From contig CAVRTM010000017.1 in the NCBI GenBank assembly GCA_963724015.1, positions 23,571 to 87,570 of the forward strand: a stretch of DNA of 64,000 nucleotides, given 5' to 3'. This document shows, in pieces, positions 34,217 through 44,412 of the stretch. A model generated the notes under the pieces. It had not been told where the DNA came from. It made no database searches and was given only the letters and a program-made list of their open reading frames with translations. This DNA is from CAVRTM01 sp963724015. Its GTDB lineage: Bacteria > Actinomycetota > Actinomycetes > Actinomycetales > Dermatophilaceae. Made by a program: the position numbers and the translations under genes. Positions within the stretch are counted from its first letter, which is position 1, and each line of letters begins with the position of its first letter.

Positions 34217-34727
34217 GTGTCCGACAGCCAGGTCGACCTGATGCGGGCCCTGCACGACGAGCACGCCGCGTCGCTGTGGGGCTACTGCCTGCGCCTGACC
34301 GGCGGTGACCACGCCCGGGCCCAGGACGTCGTGCAGGAGACGCTGCTGCGCGCCTGGTCGCCATCCGTCGGTGCTGGACCAGTCCCAGCGGTCGGCGCGC
34401 TCCTGGCTGTTCACCGTCGCCCGCAACGTCGTCATCGACGACTGGCGCACCCGCCGCTCCCGGCTCGAGCTGCCGACCGGAGACGTGCCCGAGGTCGTGC
34501 CGCGCGACCGGACCGACGAGCTGCTGCAGTCCTGGATGGTCGCCGACGCCTTGTCGCACCTGTCCGAGGACCACCGCCAGGTCCTCGTCGAGTGCTACTA
34601 CCGGGGACGGTCCGTGGCCGATGCGGCGCAGCGCCTGGGTGTGCCCGTGGGCACGGTCAAGTCACGTACCCACTACGCGCTGCGCGCACTGCGGCTGGCG
34701 CTCGAGGAGATGGGGGTCGAGTCGTGA
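34217..34727 (+). CDS. ECF sigma factor (one frameshift)
   Basis: A group 4 sigma factor of about 169 residues. Region 2 shows LYGYC-like LWGYCLRLTGGDHARAQDVVQ, then TLLRAWRH, SWLFTVARNVVIDDWRTR; region 4 shows LSEDHRQVLVECYY and VADAAQRLGVPVGTVKSR. One inserted T near 34366 breaks the frame (GCCTGGTCGCC for expected GCCTGGCGCC). The GTG start at 34217 follows an AGGGAGGTGCC ribosome binding site. Its stop overlaps the anti-sigma start (GTGA). The ZAS-type partner and the thioredoxin just upstream suggest a redox or envelope stress regulon, by analogy with SigR/SigH-like systems. Confidence 0.88.
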
Positions 34728-35414
34728 GCACCGACGAGTTCTGCCACGTACGACGCCGCGTACGTGCTCGGCGCCCTCTCCCCCACCGAGCGGGCCGCCT
34801 TCGAGGCCCACCTGCGCACCTGCCCTGCCTGCGCCGGTGCGGTCACCGCGCTCGCCGGACTGCCGGGGCTGCTTGCCAAGGTGCCCGTGGAGGACGTCAC
34901 CGACCCGGTCGCCGCCCCCGTGCCGCAGACCCTGCTGCCCCGCCTGCTGCGTGAGGTCGGCGGCCCGTCGGCGCCGGCGCCGCTGGGTCACCGGGCTGAC
35001 GGCCGCGGCCGCGGCGGTCGTGATCGCCACCGGAGCCGGCGTCCTCGGGTCGTCGCTCGGACCGGACCAGCATCCGGCCGGCCGCCGGCGGCCGCCGCCA
35101 CGGCTCCCGAGGCACGACCTCGTGGCGGTCGTGCCGTCGCCGGTCACCGCCAGCGTGGCGATGGTCCGCATGGCCTGGGGCACGCGGCTGGACCTGCGCT
35201 GCGGCTACACCCGTACGGCGCCGGCTCCGCGTCCCGGGAGTACACCCTGGTGGTGCACGACCGGGCCGGACGCAGCCAGCAGGTGGCCGCGTGGCAGGCG
35301 CTGCCGGACAAGCAGCTGTCCCTGACCGCTGCGAGCTCGTGGCACCCCGAGGACATCGCCGACGTCGAGGTGCAGGCCCCCGGCGGGCCGGCCCTGCTGC
35401 GGCTGGCGAACTAG
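34724..35414 (+). CDS. ZAS-type anti-sigma factor (several frameshifts)
   Basis: A membrane anti-sigma factor of about 229 residues. With one base removed near 34741 it begins VSTDEFATYDAAYVLGALSP. The zinc-binding site is AHLRTCPACAG, an HxxxCxxC motif. One membrane helix, GLTAAAAAVVIATGAGVLGSS, follows, then an extracytoplasmic RskA-like domain ending in EYTLVVHDRAG and EVQAPGGPALLRLAN. At least three frame changes occur, at about 34741, 34990 and in the 35090-35230 stretch, so the middle is uncertain. It should hold the adjacent sigma factor inactive. Confidence 0.8.
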
Positions 35415-35436
35415 CGCTGGGCCGACCTCGCCCGCA

Positions 35437-37107
35437 TCAGGGCCGGCTGGTCAGCGCCTCCGTGCCGGCGCTCCTGGCCGGGAGCTGCAGCGGGCCGTCC
35501 GTCGGGGTCGACGGGCAGCTCGGGTCGGGGGTGGGCGATGCGCTGGCCTCGGCGCCGGGAGCTGGCCGGCTGTCGCTGGGGTGCCCCGCCGCGGTCGTGG
35601 TCGCCGGGCCGCCGGGAGCACACGTCGTCGGCGACGACCCCGGTCCGGTCGGGGGGGCGGACGTCGGTCCGTGCTGGGCGCCGACGTGGTGACCGGCGGG
35701 TGTGGTGGCCGGCGGTGACGTCGTCGTCGGTTGCGGGGCGACGGAGGTGCTCGAGCTGGTCGAGGTGCTCGAGCTCGTCGGTGGTGCAGATGGTGCGGTC
35801 GTGGTGGAGCTGCTGGTCGACGTGGTGCGTCGCGAGGGCCGCGTCGGCGCGGGGGCAGACGTCGAGGTCGTCGGCGGAGGTGCTGCTGGTCGACGCGGGT
35901 GCGGCCCGCCGAGGTGGTCGAGCTCGTGGGGCGCCGACGTGGACGTCCCCGACGGAGCTGGAGGTCGTCGGCGCGGACGTGGGAGGGGTCGGACGCCGTG
36001 GGTGCCTTCGTCGTGGGCGCCGTGGTCCTCGGCGTCTTCGTCGCGGCCGTCGTGGGGCTGCTCGTCGTCGACCGCGCCGGTGACGTGGGCGCCGTGGCGG
36101 ACGGAACGCGGTCCGGGCCGGGGGCCGGCGACGTCGTGGCGCTCCTCGCGGAGACCGGAGGCGGCGGCACCGACGCGCTGGACACCGGCCCCGACCACAC
36201 GCCGTCGCGGTAGGCCAGTCCCCAGCCGAGCACCGCGCTGAGGTAGGAGGTGGAGTAGTTGTAGCTCAGCACCGCCGTGGCCAGGCCCGGAGGGTGTGCG
36301 CAGGTCGCCGCCGGAGGCGCACAGGTAGCGGCCGGCGGCGAGCGCGGCGTCGTAGATGTTGGACGGGTCGGAGCGACCGTCCCCGTTGCCGTCGGCGGCG
36401 AACGAGCGCCAGGTGCCCGGCAGGAACTGCATCGGGCCAACGGCCCGGTCGTACGCCGGGTCGAGGTCCAGCGCCCCGCCGTCGGTGTCGCGGATGACCG
36501 CCGTCCCGGCCATGGAGCCGTCCAGCCGCGGTCCGAGGATCACGCCCCGCGTCGTACCGGCGCTGGTGACCCGGCCCCCTGCGGCCTGGCCGGACTCGAT
36601 CCGGCCGATGCCCGCCAGCAGCCACCAGGGCAGCCCGCACCCGGGGTCGGTGGCCGAGAGGGAGCCGGCCGCCCGGCGGTAGGCGTCCAGCACCAGCGAG
36701 GGGATGCCGCGGGAGCGCGCCGGCGAGGCCCGGCGGCACCGCCGCGGCCTGGCCGCGGGGGACCCCGGGGAGCGTGCTGTCCCCCGACGCGGTCCCCGGC
36801 GGGTCGGCACGGACGCCGGCCTCGGCCACCGGCAGGAACATGCCCGTGCCCTGCCCCGCGCCGGGCCAGGGCGCGCCGGCAGGTGCGGCCAGCGCCACCG
36901 CCTCGGGGGTGATGGGGCGCTCGGCGCGGTTGAGGCTCAGGGCCGGGAACGGACGACCAGGGACGCCGCGGCCAGCCCGGCGAGGCCGGCCCGCCCGAGG
37001 ACGAGGCGGACGTGGCGCGCCCGGCGGCGCAGCCGGAGCCGGACGACGCGCGGCTGCAGGGAGGAGTGGCGAGGGCTCCGCCGAACGCATGCCGTCTCCC
37101 CTCGCAT
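35437..37107 (-). CDS. Lytic transglycosylase with Pro/Thr/Ser tail (several frameshifts)
   Basis: An anchored or secreted peptidoglycan-cleaving enzyme. The N-terminal signal anchor is LGRAGLAGLAAASLVV after a basic region. The transglycosylase domain (SLT_2/MltB type) has LAGIGRIESGQAAGG, whose Glu is the probable catalytic acid, and VGPMQFLPGTWRSFAADG, ASGGDL and LSYNYSTSYL. An EF-hand-like DGNGDGRSD loop is included. The C-terminal 250 residues are Thr/Ser/Pro low complexity, typical of cell wall passage. The product lies in three frames, with changes near 36950, 36730, 36310 and at least once more in the tail. The start used is the ATG at 37107. Confidence 0.78.
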
Positions 37108-37280
37108 CGGTCCCCTGAAGCGTGGACGCCGGGGGGTCCCATGAGCTCCACGGGGCGACCTCGGCGTGCGTCCCGATGCTACGCGCGCGCCCTGACGAGG
37201 CGCAGCGGAAAACGCGAGGTCGGCCCACTCACGTGGACGCCGGTCGCGGGTACGAACCTCGCATCGCGGACAGTGGCGCC

Positions 37281-38078
37281 GTGCACTACCTCGGGATCGA
37301 CCTGGCATGGGGCCAGCGGTCCCGCACCGGGGTGGCGGTCCTCGGCCCCACCGGGCGGCTGCTGGCGTCCACGTCGGTCGTCACCGACGACGAGATCGCG
37401 GACGTCCTGGCGCCGTGGACCTCCGGCACGGACGAGTCGGGCGAGCGCGGCCCCGCCGCCCGGGCGGGCGTCGTCGCCGCCGTGGACGCGCCGCTGGTGG
37501 TGCCCAACCTCACCGGCCGCCGCGCCTGCGAGGCCGAGGTGAGCGCGGCCTTCCGCCGCTACTCCGCGGGCGCCTACCCCGCCAACCGGAGCAACCCGCT
37601 GTTCGCGCACGAGCCCCGCGCGGCGCGTCTCGCCCGCCGGTTCGGCTGGGGCATCGACCCGGCGACGCCGGTCACCTCCTCGACGACGCTGGCCCTGGAG
37701 GTCTATCCGCACCCGGCGATGGTCGCGCTGTTCGGCCTGGACACGGTGATCCCGTACAAGCTCAAGGTCGGGCGCGAGCTGCCCGACCTGCGTGCGTCGT
37801 ACACGCGGTTGCTGGACCACCTGGAGGCCACCTGCGGCGCGCTGATGGACCTGCCGGGGAACGGGCGGTGGGCGCAGCTGCGGGCGGTCGCGGCCGGGGC
37901 GACCCGCAAGAGCGAGCTGGGCCGGATCGAGGACGAGGTCGATGCGATCCTGTGCGCCTACCTGGCGTGGATGTGGGTCCACGAGCGGGCGTCACTGACG
38001 GTCTGGGGCGACGTGCGGGAGGGGTACATCGTCACGCCGTTCCCGCCGCACCCGGACGCTACCCCGCCGCTCACCTGA
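37281..38078 (+). CDS. DUF429 domain protein
   Basis: A 265-residue protein of the DUF429 family, an RNase H-like fold predicted to act as a nuclease. The N-terminus YLGIDLAWGQR carries the conserved first acidic residue, VAAVDAPLVVPN the second, and EVYPHPAMVALFG and LGRIEDEVDAILCAYLAW follow. I start at GTG 37281. The longer frame upstream begins 159 bp earlier and looks non-coding. The role of DUF429 is unclear. It is convergent with the GH15-like gene; the two stops nearly touch. Confidence 0.85.
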   Translation: MHYLGIDLAWGQRSRTGVAVLGPTGRLLASTSVVTDDEIADVLAPWTSGTDESGERGPAARAGVVAAVDAPLVVPNLTGRRACEAEVSAAFRRYSAGAYPANRSNPLFAHEPRAARLARRFGWGIDPATPVTSSTTLALEVYPHPAMVALFGLDTVIPYKLKVGRELPDLRASYTRLLDHLEATCGALMDLPGNGRWAQLRAVAAGATRKSELGRIEDEVDAILCAYLAWMWVHERASLTVWGDVREGYIVTPFPPHPDATPPLT

Positions 38079-39388
38079 TCGCCGCCGGTCCGTCGCGCCT
38101 CCAGCGCGGTCACCGCGAGCACGACCGCTGCCGCGCTCCAGGCCAGCGGCGCCGGGCCCGACGGGGACCCGTCCGAGAGCACCTTCTCCGGCAGGCTCCC
38201 CCACGTGGTGGTGTGGGCCTGCAGCCAGTCCAGCCAGTGCTGCGCCACCTCCGGCTGCCCGGAGGCGGCGGCGGTGTAGGCGACCATGGCGGTCTCCGGC
38301 GTCCACGAGGCGCCGTCCTTCTTCCACTGCGCACCCGGCGCGAGACCTCCCGCGGGGCGCAGCGCCTCGCGCTGGTACCGCTTCCACGCGCGGACGACAC
38401 CCGGGTCCGGCTGGTCGGCGAACGGGGGCATGAGGAACGTCACGCGCGCCGTCGCGGCCGCCGTCCCGGCCGAAGCGCTGGTAGCCGTCCGCGGCGAAGT
38501 CCCGCCGCAGCTGGTCGGTGAGCCCGGCGGCAGCCGCGCGGGGACGCCCGGCGTCGGCGGTGCGGCCGAGGGCGTCGTACAGGCGGGCGCTGGCCTGCAG
38601 GCCGGCGAGGAGCGGTGCGACCGTGCCGAGGCTGGTGCGGGCGACGGGCACCTCCCAGTAGTCCGGGGACGGGGGCGGCAGGCGGCGCCCGTCGTCCACG
38701 AGCCGGAGCGCGTACGACGTGCTGCGGTCCAGCAGCGGCCGGAGGGGACGCAGGTCCGCCGCGCCCGGCGGGGTCGTCCCGGCGCGCAGGAGCTCGCCCA
38801 TCGCCCAGAGGCGCCCAGCCCGGGTCCGTCGGACTGGCGCGGCCGGTCATCGGGGGGCCCTGACCCGTCCAGCCGGTAGCGCGCCTCGAACCCGCCGTCG
38901 CCGGACTGGACCTCCTGCAGGAACGTCAGCATCCGCAGTGCGTCCCCGCGGTGCCCGGTGCGGGCCATCGCCACGGCCACGAACGCCATGTCCCTCGGCC
39001 ACGCGTAGCCCCAGCGCGCCGCGGCACCCGCCGCGACGGCGCCGTTGCCGCGGGTGAGCTGGCGCAGGTCGATCATCGCGAACCGCACCATCGACGCCCA
39101 GCGGGTGTCCGGCCCGGGACGGCGCCGGCGGCCAGCCACGTCCGCTCGCCGCCGACGGGCCCGGCAGCGGCCGCCGTGGTGTCCCCGATGCCGCTGGCCC
39201 CGTCCACCCGCCAGCCCGGGCCCGTGGCCAGGGGCGTGCGGTTGGGCGGGGACGAGGGCGCGTTGACGGTGATGAGCGCGAGGGCCAGCGCCAGGCAGCC
39301 GAGGACCGCCACGGCAAGCGGCCCTGGTACGTCGCACCACCCGCGTCTCCTCGCGCTGCTCCCGCGCCGCCGTCACCGGCGATGGCAC
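38071..39388 (-). CDS. GH15/glucoamylase-like membrane protein (about four frameshifts)
   Basis: A protein of about 435 residues with an N-terminal membrane anchor (PLAVAVLGCLALALALITV) and a barrel like glycoside hydrolase family 15. Key segments are WGYAWPRDMAFVAVAMART (the WPRD motif of glucoamylases), MLTFLQEVQSGDGGFEARY, DYWEVPVARTSLGTVAPLL, FLMPPFAD and DGASWTPETAMVAYTAAA. A C-terminal helix APLAWSAAAVVLAVTAL may be a second anchor. Frame changes lie near 39325, 39120, 38815 and 38460. Both ends are uncertain: the start could be earlier, and the stop is 38071 only if one more shift occurs. It probably acts on alpha-glucans outside the cell. Confidence 0.65.
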
Positions 39389-39483
39389 CGCCGCTTGCGC
39401 AGTGTCCCACGCCGCCGGGACCGTCGCCGCCAGCGCACCCGCGATCCGCAAGCGCCACCGCCTCCGCGAGCACGCGCCTCCCG

Positions 39484-40639
39484 CTAGCGGCCCATGCTGA
39501 CGCGACCGTGCAGCAGGTTGCCGCGCCTGGAGGAACGCGGCGTCGCTCCAGACGGCATACCCCTGGCCGGACGTCACCGTGATCGTGTTGTTCCTCATCG
39601 TGAGGATCGCGCTGTTGCAGCCGGCGTGGCAGGTGACGCCACGTGCCGTCGGGCCGGTCAGCTGCACCGTGTTGTCGGAGAACACCGTCCCGTTGTTCGG
39701 TCCGTACTTCACCTTGGCGCCACGCACGATGAGGCCGCGGGCCTCGCTGCAGCTGGCGCACGTCGCGCGAATCGTGTTGCGCGTGAACACGTTCCCGACG
39801 ATCGTCGACTGCTTCTTGCTGTGCCCCAGCTCGGAGAAGTTGTTGTTGTCCACAGCGAGGTTGCCGGTGATGGTGTTGTGGTCACCGTCGTAGATCTCGA
39901 ACGCGCCGCCGTCCCAGACCCAGTCATAGGACCGGGCGACCGACCCGCGGACCGTGTTGCGCGGAGAACAGGTTGTGGTCGCCGTGGATGAGGAAGCCGA
40001 ACGCGCCGGAGTCGTCCCCACCCGGCGACGGGGTGTTGACGTTCTCGATGTTGTTGTCCACCAACGTGTTGCCGGTGTACGTGCCGTAGTCGGATCCGGA
40101 CTTGACGTAGATCCCGGTGGCATGGCGGGAGACCCGGGTGTTCCTGACGTGTCGTGGTCGCCGCTGACGCCGATGCCGCTGTAGCCGCACCGGTCCGCGG
40201 TGATGCCGTCCAGGACGAGCCAGGATCCGGACAGCAGCACGCAGGCGCCCCGGGCGCCACCGCCGGTGATGACCGGCTGGGCCCCGGCACCGTAGGTGGA
40301 GACCGTGATCGGCGCACCGGGCCGTCCCGACTCGGCCAGGGTGAAGCCCTTGCCGAACGTGCCGCCCCGCCGCAGGAGCACCCGCGTGCCCGGTGCGAAC
40401 GTCGCGGCGGTCACCTTGGCCAGGCTCTTCCACGCGGTCGCGGCCGAGGTGCCCGGCCGTGCGTCGCTCCCCGACGCCGCGTCGACGTAGAACGTGGGCG
40501 GCGCTGTGGTGGTCGCCGTCGTGGCGGCCGGGCGGGACCACCGTCCAGGACACGTGCGGTCGAGGCGGGGGCGGCCACCAGGCGCGCCGGAGGCGGCGAT
40601 GGAGACGGCGGCGAGCGCGGTCAGCAGGCGGTGCGTCAA
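39484..40639 (-). CDS. Right-handed parallel beta-helix protein (about three frameshifts)
   Basis: A secreted pectate-lyase-like repeat protein of about 385 residues. A signal peptide (LLTALAAVSIAASG) is followed by FYVDAASGSDARPGTS and repeats such as NTITGNLAVDNNNFS and NVFTRNTIRATCASC, whose regular hydrophobic-Asn pattern is that of a beta helix. The start is TTG at 40639 with AAGGAAG upstream. Frames change near 40140 and 39960 and at 39540, where an extra G is present; the repaired end is VSMGR and TAG at 39484. Such proteins bind or cleave polysaccharides; no catalytic triad is obvious. It is co-directional with the GH15-like gene, and the two may form a carbohydrate pair. Confidence 0.7.
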
Positions 40640-40904
40640 GGGGTCTTCCTTCTTCTCGGGAGCTCGCGCCGAGCCGGGCGCGGAGCGACCGCGGACACTA
40701 GCGAGAGACTCGGACAATCCGGCCTGAAAAGGAGCGTCAGCCCGCGTGTCGGGATCCGCCGGCCTGCCCCTCCCATCGGCCGGCGCGGGGCTGCCCTGAG
40801 GGTCGCCGGAGCGCGGCGCGTTACCCTCGCCGTGTGCGGGCTCGCCGGGCCGTCGTCACCTGCTGGCGCAGGCGTACGGCGAGCGAGGAACGGCGAGACG
40901 ACGG

Positions 40905-41372
40905 GTGACCGCAGTGCACGGTGACGGCAACGGCTGGGTGGTGTGCGCCGAGGGGCACCGGCACTGGGGCCGGCACGGCGCTGCGGGGCTGCTGCTGCGC
41001 CGCCGCGTCGAGGACCGGGTCGAGGTGCTCATGCAGCACCGGGCGCCCTGGACGGCCAGCGGCGACACCTGGGGCCTGCCCGGCGGCGCGCGGGACAGCC
41101 ACGAGTCGGCCCGGGAGACGGCGCTGCGCGAGGCCGGCGAGGAGGCAGGGGTCACCGCTGCCGCGGTGCGGGTCCTGGACGAGCTGCAGGACGACCACGG
41201 CGGCTGGCGCTACATCACCGTCGTCGCCGAGGCCGTGGAGCGGATCACGATCGTGGCCAACGAGGAGAGCCTGGACCTGCGCTGGGTGGCCGAGACGGAG
41301 GTCGAGCTGCTGGACCTGCACCCCGGCTTCGCCCGCACCTGGCCCCTGCTGCGCGAGGTCCGCCGGGGCTGA
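40905..41372 (+). CDS. NUDIX hydrolase
   Basis: A 155-residue pyrophosphohydrolase. The NUDIX box GX5EX7REUXEEXGU is seen as GGARDSHESARETALREAGEEAG. The N-terminal part is GNGWVVCAEGHRHWG and the box is flanked by APWTASGDTWGLPGG. The substrate is unknown; MutT- or ADP-ribose-type activity is possible. Translation starts with GTG at 40905; no strong ribosome binding site is seen. It lies between a beta-helix gene and a methyltransferase, so no functional context is evident. The frame is intact. Confidence 0.85.
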   Translation: MTAVHGDGNGWVVCAEGHRHWGRHGAAGLLLRRRVEDRVEVLMQHRAPWTASGDTWGLPGGARDSHESARETALREAGEEAGVTAAAVRVLDELQDDHGGWRYITVVAEAVERITIVANEESLDLRWVAETEVELLDLHPGFARTWPLLREVRRG

Positions 41373-41409
41373 GGGCCCTGGTGCGCGGCCGGGGGCCTGC
41401 GGGCTCGGC

Positions 41410-42711
41410 TCAGCCGCCCAGCAGCGCCGTCCTGCTGCGCGGCATGCCACTGCTGCCGCGAGGACCCGGCCGGACCGCGAGCACCTGGTTGACGCCCAGC
41501 CGGCCGGACTCGAACGCCAGCGCCGATCCCGCCATGTAGAGCCGCCACACCCGGGCCCGGCCGGGGCTGCTCAGGGCCACCGCCTCCTCCCAGCGGCGCT
41601 CGAGGTTGGCGACCCACGCCCGCAGCGTCAGGCCGTAGTGCTCCCGCAGGGACTCCACGTCGCGCACCTCGAGGCCGGCCTCCTCCAGCGCGCCCACCAT
41701 GACCGCCAGCGGCTCGAGCTCGCCGTCGGGGAAGACGTAGCGCTCGATGAACGACGTCCGTGACGGCTCGTCCGGCGGCGCCGGGCGGGCGGGCGATCGC
41801 GTGGTTGAGCAGCCGTCCGCCCGGCGCCAGCAGCGAGTACAGGGCAGCCGGCGTAGTCCGGCAGGCCGGCGTGCCCCACGTGCTCGGCCATGCCGATGCT
41901 GGCGATGGCGTCGAACGGGCCGTCCGGGACGTCGCGGTAGTCCTGCACCCGGATCTCGACCCGGTCCCCCAGCCCGGCGGCGTGGACGCGCTGCGCGGGC
42001 CAGGTCGGCCTGCGCGGGCGAGAGGGTGACGCCCACCGCCTGGACGCCGTACGTGCGGGCGGCGTGGATGGCGAAGGTGCCCCAGCCGCAGCCGACGTCC
42101 AGCACCCGCATCCCCTCCTCCAGCCCCAGCTTGCGGGCGACGAGGTCGCACTTGGCCAGCTGGGCCGCCTCCAGCTCGCCGCTCGGCGACTCCGTCGAGG
42201 GCGCCGGCGAAGTAGGCGCAGGAGTAGGTCAGCGACGGGCCGAGGACCAGCTCGTAGAAGGCGTTGCCGACGTCGTAGTGGTGGGTCACCGCCGCGCTGT
42301 CGCGCCGCCGGGTGTGCCGCCGGCCGCCGAGCCGGGACTCCTCCACCGGCGGCCGTGGCGGCGGCCCGAGGACGCCCAGCCGCAGCACCGCGGCCAGCAC
42401 CGCGGCCCGGGTCCGGCGGTCCACGACGATCCCCGGCCCGGTCTCGGGGTCGGCCAGGCGGTCCATCTCGGCCAGGCCGGTGAACACGTCCCCCTCGAGG
42501 TCGACGTCACCGGAGACGTAGGCGCGGGCGAAGCCCAGCTCGTTGGGCGCCCACAGCAGCCGGCGCAGCGCCCGGCGGCGACGGAAGACCACCTGCACCG
42601 GGGCGTCCGGCGGGTCCGTACCCACTGCCGTCCCAGCACCGCACGCGGACCGCGGCGTCGCTCGCCCAGGGTGGCACCGACCAGGGGCCGCAGGACCTCC
42701 GCCGCGCTCAC
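41410..42711 (-). CDS. CFA-synthase-like methyltransferase (several frameshifts)
   Basis: A SAM-dependent methyltransferase of the cyclopropane fatty acid synthase family, about 430 residues. Rebuilt segments are LWAPNELGFARAYVSGDVD, THHYDVGNAFYELVLGPS, the SAM motif VLDVGCGWGTFAIHAA, YRDVPDGPFDAIASIGMAEH and REHYGLTLRAWVANLE. At least six +1 shifts occur between 42665 and 41815, so it is badly broken here. It is a paralog of the intact gene at 48.5 kb (TYSCAYF versus TYTCACY). The ACBP gene immediately upstream overlaps its promoter or is co-transcribed. The GTG at 42711 is the likely start. Confidence 0.75.
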
Positions 42712-42715
42712 CGGC

Positions 42716-42984
42716 TCAGCCGCGCAGCTCGGCGGCGGCCTGCACGTAGTCCGCGTTTGGCCTGCTCGCTCGAGAGGCCGGTGACCGAGGCCCAGGCGTC
42801 GTGCTTGGCGCGGCCGACGGGGTTCAGGGCGCCCGGGCGCCGGCCGGTGACGTCGCCGACCGTCGCCTGCTTGTACAGCGCGTAGAGCCGCAGCTTGGTC
42901 GTCGTTGCCCGGGTCGGTGCGCTGCGCGCTCACCGCCGCGACCGCCGCCTCGAACTGCGCGTCCAGGTCCTCCAGCTCGCTCAT
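42716..42984 (-). CDS. Acyl-CoA-binding protein (two frameshifts)
   Basis: Removing single inserted bases near 42899 and 42758 gives an 88-residue ACBP: MSELEDLDAQFEAAVAAVS, KLRLYALYKQATVGDV, RPGALNPVGRAKHDAWAS, and SSEQAKRDYVQAAAELRG. The YALYKQATVGD and KHDAW motifs contact CoA in the family. ACBP carries long-chain acyl-CoA. Its stop is 5 bp from the start of the CFA-like methyltransferase, which suggests a lipid modification unit. Bacterial ACBP genes are sporadic. Confidence 0.8.
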
Positions 42985-43087
42985 GCCCGGCTCCCTCGTC
43001 GAGGTGCGGCGCGCTGCGCCCGCGGTGCAGCCGGTCTATCCCCTCCGCGCCCACCGCGCAACAGCCGCCCGTACGGCGTCCGCCGGT

Positions 43088-43494
43088 TCAGCCCGTAGCG
43101 GAGCCGCCGGGCGCGGTGGGAGGGGCCGGCGTACCGGCCGAGCCCGAGGAGGAGGGGGTCGGCCCGGGCGTGGACGCTCGGACCGGCCGGGCGCCGTCGA
43201 CGGGGACGAGCCCGACGTGCTGGTCCGGGTCGCCGACGGGTGGGTCGCGGTGGCGCCGGGCGACGACCCGCTCGGCGTCGGCGTGGCGGTGGGGCTGGGC
43301 GTCTCGCCGGACGTGGTGCTCGGGGTCGGCGTCGGGGTAACGCGGCTCCTGGCCGGCGCCGGCCGCACCTGCTGGCGCAGGTCGACCGGCGTGGTGCCCG
43401 CCGGGACGGGCCGGACCAGGACGTACAGGGCGAGCACCAGGAGGAACAGGGCCATCAGCAGCCAGGTCGACCGGCGGGGGCGGTGGGCGGTCAC
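43088..43494 (-). CDS. Membrane-anchored Pro/Ser/Thr-rich protein (one frameshift)
   Basis: One N-terminal membrane helix (TWLLMALFLLVLALYVLV) follows a basic start, MTAHRPRRS, and leads to a Thr/Pro/Ser-rich outer tail (TPTPTPSTTSG, TPTPSGSSPG). One inserted base near 43180 moves the end to ASTPGPTPSSSGSAG, finishing in GGSATG. The start overlaps the MscS stop by 4 bp. No function is known; such tails span the cell wall. Length is about 135 residues. Confidence 0.65.
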
Positions 43495-44376
43495 GACAGG
43501 TCCGTCGGCGCCGCGGTGGCCAGGGCCGTGGGCAGGTGGATCCCCTCGCGCAGGAACGCCGCCGCGATGCGCGCCCGCAGGGCCCGGCCCACGTCGAACT
43601 GCTTGCCGGGCAGGGTGCGCGCGACCATGCGCACCTGGAACTGGTCGACCTCGATGCTCTGCACCCCCATGACCGACGGCGGGTCGAGCAGCAGCGGGTG
43701 CAGCTCGTCGTCGCCGAACACGTCCTCACCGACCCGGCGCAGCACGTCGCTGACCCGGTTGACGTCGACGCTGACCGGCACGGGCACATCCACGACCGCC
43801 CGGGCCCAGCCGCGGGACAGGTTGGTCAGCTGCACGATGGACCCGTTGGGCGTGATGATGACCTCGCCGTTCTGGGTGCGCACCGTCGTCACGCGCAGGG
43901 TGACGTCCTCGACCGTGCCGATGACCCCGGCCGGGATGCCGGGGATGCTGATGCTGATGACGTCGCCGTAGCCGTACTGGCGCTCGGTGATGATGAAGAA
44001 GCCGGCGAGCAGGTCCTGGACCAGGCGCTGCGCCCCGAAGCCGAGGGCCACACCGGCGACCGCGGCGGGGGCCACCAGCCCGGTGATCGGCACGCCCAGC
44101 CGCTGCACGATCAGCACGAGGGTCACGCAGTAGACGACGACCAGGGCCGCCCAGGTCAGCACCTGGGTCGAGAGCGTGCCGGTGCTTGGCCTCCTCGGAG
44201 CGGACGAGCGCGTCCTCACCGGCGGAGTCGGCGTCGATCCGCGCGGTGATGATGCCGCCGAGCCAGGTCGCGAAGCGGGTCAGCAGGATGGCACCGAGCA
44301 CCAGCAGGAGGATCTCGAGGCCGTTGCCGCGCAGCCACAGCAGCACGTCAGGCGGTGGTGCCACGGCGATGCCCAT
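43491..44376 (-). CDS. MscS-family mechanosensitive channel (one frameshift)
   Basis: A small-conductance mechanosensitive channel of about 295 residues. Helices are ILLLVLGAILLTRFATWLGG, QVLTWAALVVVYCVTLVLI and the pore helix VAGVALGFGAQRLVQDLLAG. FIITERQYGYGDVI begins the MscS beta domain, and GTVEDVTLRVTTVRTQNGEVI and IITPNGSIVQLTNLS are strongly conserved. One inserted base near 44187 splits the protein between helices 1 and 2. It releases solutes during hypo-osmotic shock. The last 4 bp overlap the start of the Pro/Ser/Thr-rich gene. Confidence 0.88.
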
Positions 44377-44412
44377 CGTTCCCCTTGTCGTTGGTTCCGG
44401 GCCTGTAGCGCT

